Assembly (NCBI GenBank): GCA_017994175.1
Contig: JAGOLH010000027.1
Span: forward strand, 1-39,817
Direction: 5' to 3'
Length of the DNA stretch: 39,817 bases
Source: Bacteroidales bacterium
GTDB lineage: Bacteria > Bacteroidota > Bacteroidia > Bacteroidales > ML635J-15
Both the position numbers and the translations under genes were made by a program. Shown piece by piece: positions 19,673-27,758 of this stretch. Position 1 is the first letter of the stretch. Every line of letters begins with the position of its first letter. Below the pieces are notes generated by a model that was not told the origin of the DNA, searched no databases, and was given only the letters and a program-made list of their open reading frames with translations.

Positions 19673-20487
19673 TTGGTAATGATGCACTAATAAGTTTGAT
19701 GCATGACTTTGCCATACCTGCTGCTATAGAAGCAGGAAAAACTTGTATGAAATTTTTCGGCAGCGTTTATCACGTTGAATACAAGCAGGACCTTTCCCCG
19801 CTATCAGAAGCCGACATGGCAGCCAATACCATTATCGCACAGCTTCTGAAGAAAACAAGGATACCCATCATTAGTGAAGAATCTTCGCAAATTTCTTATA
19901 CCGAAAGAATTAGGTGGGAAACATTCTGGTTGATTGACCCCATTGACGGAACCAAAGAATTCATCAAGGGCGGCAATGACTTCACCGTAAATATAGCGTT
20001 GATTCATAATCGGGTACCGGTTCTTGGAGTAATCTTTGCCCCTGCCCTAAATACAATCTATTTTGGATATGCAACCGCCAATGCATTCAGGGCATTGGTT
20101 CATAGCAATAATGAACTCACTTCAATAGTTAAACTTCCATCGGAAAAGCCTGAGTTGGTTACTATTGTATCGAGTAAATCACACAAAAATATCGCCACAG
20201 AAATGTTTACCGAAAAAATCAGGAATACATTTCAAGACACAAAAAATGTGAGCATCGGGAGCAGTCTGAAACTCTGCATGATTGCCGAAGGAACCGCTTC
20301 GTTATATCCAAGAATGGGATCTATCAACGAATGGGATATTGCAGCCGGGCATGCGCTCGTTAGAGCCTCGGGCGGACATGTAATCAATATTAGCACAACC
20401 AGTGAGGTCCTCTATAACACCGAGTCGCTCACCACACCTGATTTCATTGCATGCCTCGATCCAGTTCTATTGTTTCAGGTGATTTAA
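19666..20487 (+). CDS. cysQ: 3'(2'),5'-bisphosphate nucleotidase CysQ
   Basis: Inositol-monophosphatase-fold phosphatase (273 residues) that removes the 3'-phosphate from PAP, the inhibitory by-product of sulfate assimilation and other PAPS-using reactions. The metal-binding signatures are all present: SEADMAAN near residue 46, the acidic EESS near 71, DPIDGTKEF with D91, D94, G95 and T96, and NEWDIAAGHALVRASGG near 225-241. The start at 19666 overlaps the SDR stop by 7 nt; an ATG at 19699 would remove 11 residues and also fit the family. No cysD, cysN or cysH gene is in the window. Li+-sensitive, Mg2+-dependent activity is expected for the family. Confidence 0.93.
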   Translation: MVIGNDALISLMHDFAIPAAIEAGKTCMKFFGSVYHVEYKQDLSPLSEADMAANTIIAQLLKKTRIPIISEESSQISYTERIRWETFWLIDPIDGTKEFIKGGNDFTVNIALIHNRVPVLGVIFAPALNTIYFGYATANAFRALVHSNNELTSIVKLPSEKPELVTIVSSKSHKNIATEMFTEKIRNTFQDTKNVSIGSSLKLCMIAEGTASLYPRMGSINEWDIAAGHALVRASGGHVINISTTSEVLYNTESLTTPDFIACLDPVLLFQVI

Positions 20488-20522
20488 AACGCTGGAAATA
20501 AAACCTCATAAAAACCAAGTCT

Positions 20523-20972
20523 ATGAAAAAATTAATTTTAACTGTTTCAGCTACTCTGCTTCTAAATGCTGTAATTCAGGCGCAGGAATACAAAGTAATC
20601 ACAAGCGTAGAATCGATTGTTCCTATGGGTGTAGGTCGTTCTCGAATCATTGAGCATCAGGAAAAAATTGATGCAGGAGCGTTTACCACCTATCGTGAAC
20701 AAGGCACAGACACAAAGCAGAGTGAGGTTAGTCGCGATGAAATTAAAATCGACAAATTCGAGGAGACAAAGTTGCTCAATTTCTACAGTGCTGTAGGTAT
20801 AAATTTTAGGAACATTGCATCGAACGACGCTGTAATCTCAGCCAAAATCAATCAGATGATTGCCGATGGCTGGGAGCTCGCCTTTGTTGTTACCGGCGTT
20901 GAAAGTCATGGCAGCAAGGACGACGATAACGGCATTTTCATTACAAGGTATATTTTTAAACGGCAGAATTAG
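20523..20972 (+). CDS. Small exported protein with DUF4177-like end
   Basis: A 149-residue protein with a signal peptide (MKKLILTVSATLLLNAVIQAQ, cleavage after the Ala-Gln region). The C-terminal third, KINQMIADGWELAFVVTG followed after a short acidic loop by FITRYIFKR, recalls the DUF4177 pattern of a GWEL segment plus a terminal FKR strand. The middle is charged (KQSEVSRDEIKIDKFEETK) and predicted helical or mixed. No function is known. It lies 35 nt behind cysQ and ends at a strong bidirectional terminator, so it may be the last gene of the SDR-cysQ transcript. Confidence 0.7.
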   Translation: MKKLILTVSATLLLNAVIQAQEYKVITSVESIVPMGVGRSRIIEHQEKIDAGAFTTYREQGTDTKQSEVSRDEIKIDKFEETKLLNFYSAVGINFRNIASNDAVISAKINQMIADGWELAFVVTGVESHGSKDDDNGIFITRYIFKRQN

Positions 20973-20991
20973 AAGACCTGTTATTATCTGC

Positions 20992-21032
20992 AAAAAAAAT
21001 GGAGACTGCCGTGAGGAAATCTCCATTTTTTT
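20992..21032. terminator. Bidirectional terminator between convergent genes
   Basis: A perfect 13-bp stem (AAAAAAATGGAGA at 20993-21005 with TCTCCATTTTTTT at 21020-21032) encloses a 14-nt loop. It has a T-run on both strands, so it can stop transcription of the small exported protein gene from the left and of the C25 protease gene from the right. Confidence 0.8.
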
Positions 21033-21044
21033 AATTATCAGATT

Positions 21045-24000
21045 TTATTGCTTCACAATATGTAGGATTTTATCATTGCCAGAGCTCCCTGAAATTCTGA
21101 TGATATACATACCATCGGCAAAGTCCGACAAATCTATTCTAATCGTTTCTCCTTCAATCACACTATTTAGAAGCATTTTACCATCGAGAGATGTAAGAAC
21201 CAAACCATGATAATTGTCAGAGTCATTTTTCAGGACTATTTCAACAATTCCCGAAGTTGGGTTCGGATAGGCAGTAATTGTGTTATCATTGCTTTCAATT
21301 ATGCCTACATTGATAGTAGCACTGGCCGGATTCGACGGATCTGATTCGGAGTCACTGCACACCGAAACTACATAGTAGGAGTATTCAACCTCTTCTTCAG
21401 CAGTGACATCGAAGAACTGAACGGATGTAGTATTTACAAGCAGAGCACCGTTACGGTACACATTGTAGCTTATTGCATTGGGTGCGGCATCCCAGTTCAA
21501 CACAATATAATCAGCTGTAGCAGTGGCACTAAGATTTTCCGGTGCGCTGCATTCTTCCACTGTTATCAGGCTAAAATTGGCCACAATGGTCGAATTTGAT
21601 GTCAGGTTTGAATAGGTGTACGATGAAACAGCTCCAACGTCATTACCATCAACCAACACTGAAGCCACTTCGTAGCCATTCTCCGGAGCAATTTCGAATG
21701 TTTGTCCCGATCCGCAGTTTACATCTACACTTCCCGATGGGGAAATACTTCCTCCCGCACCAGCAGAAGCAGTTATGGTATAAGTCAGTAATTCGAAACT
21801 GACTGAAATAGTATGGTTCGCATTAATATTATTGAAAGTGTAGTTTGTAACTGCGCCAATACTTGTTCCATCAACGAGTACATCATCAATTTGGTAGCAC
21901 GAGGAGGGGGTTATTGTGAATGTCTGACTACCATTACAGGTTACGCTTGTGTTACCCGAAGGAGTAATACTGCCTCCTGTGCCTGCAGATGCGTTTATAC
22001 TGTATGTTATCACGCTGAAACTTACCGAAATAGTATGATTCGCATTTACATTGTTAAATGTGTATGTTGTAACAGCTCCAACACTGGTACCGTCAACAAG
22101 CACATTGGCAATCTGATAGCAGGCATTGGGAGAAATAGTGTATGTCTGACTTCCGTTGCAAGGCACCGCAGTACCACCTGAAGGTGAAATGCTACCACCG
22201 CTTCCTGCTGATGCAGTAATGGCATAGGTAGTGGCACTGAATGTGGCTGCAATGGTATGGTTGGCATTTACATTTGTAAAAGTGTATGATGTAACCGCCC
22301 CCACACTGACTCCGTCAACAAGCACATCGGCAATATGATAACAAGCATTGGGAGTAATCGTATAGGTCTGACTGCCACCCTGACTTACCGTTGTAGTTCC
22401 TGCAGGACTTATAGTACCGTTAGCCCCGGCAGTTGCGGCTATGGTATAGGTTGCCGTACTTCCAATAGTAGCACAAATCTCCGGCGAAATACAACCATCG
22501 GCATAAACAGCTTCAACACAATACTGATGATATCCTGTTGTGGCTGAAGAATTTGTAAAATTTGTACCTGCAGCGTTTCCAAGAAATACATTATCGCAAT
22601 ACACATTGTAGCCTATGGGAGCTTCTGCCACTCCTCCCCCGTCGCCAATATACAAATCGTCAAGCATAAATATAAATGCATCTGCTGAAACGCATTGAAT
22701 GGCAACATATTTTGCTGTAGCAGGAATTGTGTATGTATATAGTGTCCATGTAACTGGTGCCTCAATATAGTTTGTTGTTACAAATGTGAAATTTGCCTGT
22801 TGTGTTCCTGTTGTAGAATAAGCAACCTTGAAGCGTTCTAAGCCATATGTGCTTACATATGACTTAGCATAAAATGAGAAAGTAAATGCTTCATCAAAGT
22901 TTAATTCCGGGCTGATAATCCAGTCGTTAGCGGCAGATGAATTGGACGGACTAATATCTGCAAAAACTTTGTTACCAGAATGTGCACTCCCATTGGGGGT
23001 ACCTCCAGTAGTGCCAGCATGGTCGAAAACAATATAGGCCATAGCCGAACTTTCATTGGTAAAATTAAATGCACTGGCACCAAATGTTGCTAAGGCATCA
23101 CCGTCGATATATGACCACCCCACAGAGCCAGGAGAGTTAAGTGTCCATGAGGTGTGCGACTCAACATCTTCTGCAATATTGCCCGCACCTTCGGGTTCTA
23201 TCCATGTAAGTGTATGCGTAGTGCTGTTTACTTCCGCAATGCCGAGGTCAGAAGGAGAATCGCAGTCATTGTTACTGCCGTCGTTTACAACCACGGTAAC
23301 ACATTCGCGTAGGTAGCATTCTTCGTTATTGAACAATGCAGCCACACAATATTCGTATGTCCCGTTAGGAACGGAACTCTGTGTGTAGGTAGTGCTTGTG
23401 GTAGTTGACTGCAATACGCCGTCGCGGTAGATATTATACCCGGAAACACTACCTTCGGAGGGAGCTGACCACGTCAGGTTCACAGTTGATCCGTCAGAGG
23501 TTCCACTAAGGGTATTTACCGCCCAGCATGGGGTGCCTCCCACACAGGTAACGGTTTGGTAGATAGTAGTTGTATTAAAGGCGGTTGCTACTAACAGTGC
23601 ATCTCCCTGAGTCAGACTATGGGTAATAGAATATGCTCCCGATGAGTTGGTTAGTCCATGATAGTAGGATCCGTTCTGCGAAATGCAAATAAGCACATTG
23701 GCAGCGGGAGTGCTACCAATATATGCCGTTCCGGCAAAAGGAGTACCAACAGCAGGACTGGTGTTGCTAAGAACAAGTGCCACAGGTTGTTTTGTGCGAA
23801 GCTGCAGGCTGGCATCGCCAAAGGTTGCCCAGGTTTTTGTAGTTTCGGTATCCTGCGATGTGTTCGACTCAGTAAGCATGAGGTTCATTGCGTTTACCAC
23901 AATGGATCCGAAATGAGTGCGCTGCTCCGAAGTGGTAAGGCCGCTCTGTCCGGAATAGGATGAGTAGTTGAACCCTCCGATAAGTATATCATAGAAATAA

Positions 24001-25532
24001 TCCTGTCCCCTCATAGGAGGGTTCCATGGCTGACTTATAGTTGCAAACCACCCAACCACAGCTCCGCCACCGCTTTTGCGTAGCCATGCTTCGGCAAACA
24101 CTACAGAACTGTTATGAAAAGCGCCTACCAAACAGGCCACAGAAACCACAAAAGGCAACTTATCACCATTAGAAAGATTATTTACGTTTGTGTTATAGAA
24201 ACTTGCCGTAACCCATTGTGTATAATCGCCATGTCCGCAATATGCAATAGTTGAGCCACCGGTGTTGATATGCCCCGCGAGAGTTGTGGCATTTGCACCT
24301 GATTGATAATTCTGGCGGTGGGTGTCATAGGTAAATCCGTCGAGACGCTGGGTATAGATACGCTGAATATGCTGATAGTCATATTCTGAGTCATCACCGG
24401 TTCCTTCTTCGGAGCCAACACCGATAAATGTTTCTCGCCATCCCGCCACATTGTCTGGTTCTTTTTCGTATTTAATGGCTTTGTTTATTTGAACGGTGAG
24501 GTCCGCTGCATTAGCGCATGAGAACCTGCCTATGGCAATATCAGCAAAATTGTCGGTACCCGAAACGCAACCCATCTGCGGATCCATGGGGGCTCCAACA
24601 TTGTAAGACGATGACACTACTGAACTGGTTAGCGTGTTCGATTTAATATCAGCCCAGTCGCCAACAAGCTGCACATACAGCAGGTTCGGGTTATTGTTGT
24701 AAGCTGTCTGTATTGTCGATGTAACATTGGTTCCTGTTGAAACGGTAGTAACCGTAACATTATAGCCCATTTCTCTTTTCCAGGTTACATAGGGTGTAAT
24801 CGTAGAAGCATACGACGTAGGTACAAGCACCAGTAAATCACCGTATTCGTCCATAGCAAGGTCTGTTTTTGTTGCTGAAGGGGAATAGTTAAGAAACATA
24901 CTCCTGTAGATACCTTCTACTTCTAAAATTCGGTTTGTATTATCCACAATAAGCGGATTTGTTGGAGTGTGGTTATTTTCGGTAAGCTGCACTACAATGC
25001 GGGTGTATACCCTGAGAACACCTGTTGCCGCATTATATCGGAACGGTATTACTCGAACCGCAGTACCTCTGACATCGCGGAAAATAAAGGGTTCATCCAT
25101 ACCAATATGCTGTTGGGGGTAGAATTCATCAACCAACGAAGCTGGATCTGTCCAGTAAGGTATTGTGGATGGGTCTTCACTACGTGCAATTATACCCCTC
25201 GATGGAAGCATCGGGTGCTGAAGTTGAATGTCGTAATACGAAGCTTCTGCAACCGCTATATCCACGTCTTTTTCTGGTGGCAGCTGAATGGCAGCACTTA
25301 TAACCGGCAATTCTGCCCAACCCTTTTTGTCACAAACCGCAGATGTTCCCATAGCAATGGTCTGATAAATAACACCATCGTGAGTCACCTGATTAAGTGA
25401 CCAATCGGCAAGATCGAAACTAATTTCGTAAACATTTTCGTGAGGCTGTGAAAACCCTGCATAAAAGCCCTGCTGGGCAAATGCATTCGCAGTTAAAAGC
25501 AAAACTGCAGCAATCAAACCATGTAATTTCAT
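21045..25532 (-). CDS. Gingipain-like C25 cysteine protease with T9SS type A sorting domain
   Basis: A secreted 1495-residue cysteine peptidase. The start is at 25532, giving signal peptide MKLHGLIAAVLLLTANAFAQ; upstream in-frame ATGs at 25577 and 25553 lack signal features. A propeptide (about 20-225) is followed by a C25 peptidase domain (about 225-590) with catalytic His434 (YCGHGD) and Cys467 (SVACLVGAF). Their 33-residue spacing equals that of RgpB and Kgp. Then come an FN3 domain (about 667-747), a second FN3 with an inserted cleaved-adhesin/choice-of-anchor-type beta sandwich (about 785-965), four 74-residue repeats (about 1026-1321), another FN3 and a type A sorting domain (about 1419-1495, with AYPNPTSG). 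The sorting tail directs passage through T9SS and removal by the sortase-like PorU. Cleavage specificity (Arg or Lys) cannot be read from sequence. Confidence 0.93.
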   Translation of the reverse strand: MKLHGLIAAVLLLTANAFAQQGFYAGFSQPHENVYEISFDLADWSLNQVTHDGVIYQTIAMGTSAVCDKKGWAELPVISAAIQLPPEKDVDIAVAEASYYDIQLQHPMLPSRGIIARSEDPSTIPYWTDPASLVDEFYPQQHIGMDEPFIFRDVRGTAVRVIPFRYNAATGVLRVYTRIVVQLTENNHTPTNPLIVDNTNRILEVEGIYRSMFLNYSPSATKTDLAMDEYGDLLVLVPTSYASTITPYVTWKREMGYNVTVTTVSTGTNVTSTIQTAYNNNPNLLYVQLVGDWADIKSNTLTSSVVSSSYNVGAPMDPQMGCVSGTDNFADIAIGRFSCANAADLTVQINKAIKYEKEPDNVAGWRETFIGVGSEEGTGDDSEYDYQHIQRIYTQRLDGFTYDTHRQNYQSGANATTLAGHINTGGSTIAYCGHGDYTQWVTASFYNTNVNNLSNGDKLPFVVSVACLVGAFHNSSVVFAEAWLRKSGGGAVVGWFATISQPWNPPMRGQDYFYDILIGGFNYSSYSGQSGLTTSEQRTHFGSIVVNAMNLMLTESNTSQDTETTKTWATFGDASLQLRTKQPVALVLSNTSPAVGTPFAGTAYIGSTPAANVLICISQNGSYYHGLTNSSGAYSITHSLTQGDALLVATAFNTTTIYQTVTCVGGTPCWAVNTLSGTSDGSTVNLTWSAPSEGSVSGYNIYRDGVLQSTTTSTTYTQSSVPNGTYEYCVAALFNNEECYLRECVTVVVNDGSNNDCDSPSDLGIAEVNSTTHTLTWIEPEGAGNIAEDVESHTSWTLNSPGSVGWSYIDGDALATFGASAFNFTNESSAMAYIVFDHAGTTGGTPNGSAHSGNKVFADISPSNSSAANDWIISPELNFDEAFTFSFYAKSYVSTYGLERFKVAYSTTGTQQANFTFVTTNYIEAPVTWTLYTYTIPATAKYVAIQCVSADAFIFMLDDLYIGDGGGVAEAPIGYNVYCDNVFLGNAAGTNFTNSSATTGYHQYCVEAVYADGCISPEICATIGSTATYTIAATAGANGTISPAGTTTVSQGGSQTYTITPNACYHIADVLVDGVSVGAVTSYTFTNVNANHTIAATFSATTYAITASAGSGGSISPSGGTAVPCNGSQTYTISPNACYQIANVLVDGTSVGAVTTYTFNNVNANHTISVSFSVITYSINASAGTGGSITPSGNTSVTCNGSQTFTITPSSCYQIDDVLVDGTSIGAVTNYTFNNINANHTISVSFELLTYTITASAGAGGSISPSGSVDVNCGSGQTFEIAPENGYEVASVLVDGNDVGAVSSYTYSNLTSNSTIVANFSLITVEECSAPENLSATATADYIVLNWDAAPNAISYNVYRNGALLVNTTSVQFFDVTAEEEVEYSYYVVSVCSDSESDPSNPASATINVGIIESNDNTITAYPNPTSGIVEIVLKNDSDNYHGLVLTSLDGKMLLNSVIEGETIRIDLSDFADGMYIIRISGSSGNDKILHIVKQ
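21571..22458 (-). repeat. Four in-frame 222-nt repeats in the C25 protease
   Basis: Four tandem units of exactly 222 nt (74 residues) each begin near TYTI..SAG and end near NANHTI. The same GTATGGTT-like segment recurs at 21811, 22033 and 22255, exactly 222 nt apart. The shared protein core is GSISPSG..V.CNGSQTYTI, then VLVDGTSVGAVT.YTF. It looks like the divergent InlB B-repeat/Flg_new type of bacterial surface module. The first and last copies differ most. Confidence 0.9.
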
Positions 25533-25585
25533 AATCGTATTGTTTTTACACATTAAAAATCGGACAGATGAATACAATATAGATA

Positions 25586-25593
25586 CAAATTTA
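25586..25593 (-). promoter_or_regulatory. -7 element for the C25 protease gene
   Basis: TAAATTTG on the minus strand matches TAnnTTTG and lies 53 nt ahead of the chosen ATG, giving a leader of about 45 nt. It supports a start at or after 25553. A good -33 box is not visible. Confidence 0.45.
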
Positions 25594-25680
25594 CAAAAAA
25601 AATAAGATTGTAATAAACTGAAAATCTAATTCTTAAAACATTTTATTAACTGTTTTAGAATTTCCATTAAAAAAGCTTTT

Positions 25681-25688
25681 TACCTTTG
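25681..25688 (+). promoter_or_regulatory. -7 element for the UPF0316 gene
   Basis: TACCTTTG matches TAnnTTTG and ends 17 nt before the ATG at 25706. The predicted transcript start near 25695 coincides with a four-codon reading frame (ATG at 25695) whose stop overlaps the gene's start. Confidence 0.45.
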
Positions 25689-25705
25689 CGCAAAATGAAA
25701 AATCT

Positions 25706-26278
25706 ATGAGCTCAGAATGGTTTAATTATCTGATATTGCCCTTGCTGATATTTACAGCAAGGATTTTTGATGTATCGATTGGTACTATAAGGATTATTAT
25801 GGTATCGCGAGGAAAAAAACTCATAGCACCGCTACTGGGCTTTTTTGAGGTATTGATATGGATTATCGCTGTAAGTAAAATTATGGAGCATCTCGACAAC
25901 TGGGTAAATTTCATATTTTATGCTGCGGGTTTTGCTGCGGGCAATTACATTGGGATGATACTTGAAGAAAAGCTTGCCATGGGTACTGTTGGAGTAAGAA
26001 TAGTTACTGCACGCAGTGGTATGCAGCTTATACAAACACTAAAAGAAAAGGGGTACGGACTAACCTTTATGAATGCACAGGGCAGAGAAGGAGAAGTGAA
26101 TGTAATATTCCTTACAGTAAAAAGGTCGAGCCTGAAAGAGCTCATACCGCTGATTCAGAATTTCAATCCCAATGCATTTTACACTATCGAAGATATCAGG
26201 TATGTGAGCAGCGGCTATTCAAATTCGGCAGCTGGGAGCAGGTCGCGTACAGGCATGCTATGGCGCAAGGGAAAATGA
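25706..26278 (+). CDS. UPF0316 family membrane protein (DUF5698-DUF2179)
   Basis: A 190-residue protein with three N-terminal transmembrane helices (about residues 7-25, 42-60 and 65-86) containing the family signature ARIFDVSIGTIRIIMVSRG. It is followed by a cytoplasmic DUF2179-type domain (about 95-170) with GTVGVRIVTA, FLTVKRSSLKEL and FYTIEDIRYVSSGY. This matches the UPF0316 family, including Bacillus YebE-like members. No biochemical role is established; DUF2179 domains may sense a small ligand. The gene stands alone, divergent from the C25 protease across a 173-nt gap holding both promoters. Confidence 0.88.
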   Translation: MSSEWFNYLILPLLIFTARIFDVSIGTIRIIMVSRGKKLIAPLLGFFEVLIWIIAVSKIMEHLDNWVNFIFYAAGFAAGNYIGMILEEKLAMGTVGVRIVTARSGMQLIQTLKEKGYGLTFMNAQGREGEVNVIFLTVKRSSLKELIPLIQNFNPNAFYTIEDIRYVSSGYSNSAAGSRSRTGMLWRKGK

Positions 26279-26351
26279 TTTTTTTGTTGCGCTGCAATAA
26301 AATAATTATAAGCATTGTTTTAATTATTGAAGTAATCATTTGCGCATGTTA

Positions 26352-26384
26352 TTTGTATATTGCTGTAAAATTTAGATAAATTTG
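26352..26384 (+). promoter_or_regulatory. Complete Bacteroidota promoter
   Basis: TTTG (26352-26355), a 21-nt spacer and TAAATTTG (26377-26384) match both parts of the TTTG/TAnnTTTG consensus. The -7 box ends 9 nt before the ATG at 26394, so the 5' leader would be only a few bases. An earlier ATG at 26382 lies within the promoter and is unlikely to be used. Confidence 0.7.
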
Positions 26385-26393
26385 TTTTTTACA

Positions 26394-27656
26394 ATGAAGC
26401 TATTTCGCGTTTCGATATTATTTCTACTGCTTTGTTTAAGCAGCATAGTTGCTAAGCCTGCATTCATACTGCTACCGATGGATGAAAGTCAGAAAAACCA
26501 TCTTAAGGCCTATGGCATCACGTATTGGATACTTCAAAATCAGATTGAAGCATGGTGGTTGTTGAATTATCGCGGTGGCAGTTTTCTAATGCCTTTTGCC
26601 AAAGAAATTGAAAGCGAATGCAACATCAGGGGTGTTAGCTATGAAATCATTGCCGATGCTCAAAAAAACGCCATTTTCAATGAGATATCTCAGCCTGATG
26701 TAAACATGGACGCGGTGAAGCTTGAAAAGGCACCTAAAATTGCCGTGTATTCCCCACCCAACAAATTGCCCTGGGACGATGCTGTAACTCTTGCCCTAAC
26801 CTATGCTGAAATTCCGTACGATATTGTTTATGACGAAGAAATTGTTAACGGAGAGCTCAGCAAGTACGACTGGTTGCATCTTCATCACGAAGATTTTACC
26901 GGTCAATATGGCAAGTTCTACGGTTCTTACCGGCACATGCAATGGTACCAAAACCAGCAGAACGAAATGGAAGCCATGGCAGCCCGGCTGGGATTCAACA
27001 AAGTATCGCAACTCAAGCTATTTGTTGCAAAAACCATAAAAGCCTATGTTGCCAATGGCGGATTCATGTTTGCCATGTGCTCCGCTACCGACACCTACGA
27101 CATTGCTCTCGCTTCCGATGGTGTCGACATTTGCGCCCAGATGTTTGATGGCGATGCCGCAGATCCTGTGGCTCAGCAGAAGCTCGACTTCTCAAAAGGG
27201 TTTGCTTTCCGCGACTATACCCTAATTCAAAACCCGCTGGAATATGAGCATTCCAATATCGATGTCTCAAATACCCGAAAAATGAGTCAGGAACAAGATT
27301 ATTTCACTCTTTTTGAGTTTTCGGCAAAATGGGACCCTGTTCCAACCATGCTTTGCCAGAATCATAACAATATGATACATTCGTTCATGGGGCAAACTAC
27401 TGCCTTCGACAGTCGCTTCGTAAAACCCGATGTGCTTGTGATGGGTGAAAACAAGTCTGTCGGCGAGGTTAAATACCTGCATGGTGAATACGGCAAAGGA
27501 ATGTGGACATATTATGGCGGTCACGATCCTGAAGACTATCGGCATTATGTGGGTGACCAGAAAACCGACCTGTCGTTATACCCAAACTCACCGGGATACC
27601 GCCTTATTTTAAATAATGTACTTTTCCCGGCTGCAAAAAAGAAAAAACTTAAAACC
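26394..27656 (+). CDS. Exported protein of uncertain function (so-called asparagine synthetase B-like family)
   Basis: A 421-residue protein with signal peptide MKLFRVSILFLLLCLSSIVA, thus periplasmic or outer-membrane-associated. Landmark segments are ILLPMDESQKNHLKAYGITY near residue 26, a Trp-rich stretch (QNQIEAWWLLNYRGGSFLMP), HLHHEDFTGQYGKFYGSY near 163-180, and FMFAMCSATDTYDIALAS near 224-241. The C-terminus has YGKGMWTYYGGHDPEDYRH. The last segment recalls class I glutamine-amidotransferase-like or ThuA-type folds. I recall homologues widespread in Bacteroidota labelled asparagine synthetase B, but no ATP-PPase or N-terminal-nucleophile amidotransferase motif is present, so that label seems wrong. 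A complete promoter precedes it, with an almost leaderless transcript expected. The ORF stop is at 27657-27659. Confidence 0.75.
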
Positions 27657-27758
27657 TGAGTAATTTTCCCTGTTTTCTGTCACACGGAAAATATTATATT
27701 TATAATCTGAAAAATATCATTTTTACTTCAATTAAAACTTATTAAACATTTTGCTATT

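Noticed and set aside
21571..22458. Regularly spaced repeats as a possible CRISPR array
   Set aside because: The period is 222 nt, units are imperfect throughout and translate in frame as protein domains; no short direct repeats or spacers.
21596..25400. Several plus-strand reading frames of 60-140 codons opposite the C25 protease
   Set aside because: They lack start context and domain features and follow the codon pattern of the real minus-strand gene; they are antisense shadows.
27663..27692. Inverted repeat ATTTTCC/GGAAAAT after the exported-protein gene
   Set aside because: The loop is about 16 nt, the stem is weak and no T-run follows, so I do not call it a terminator.
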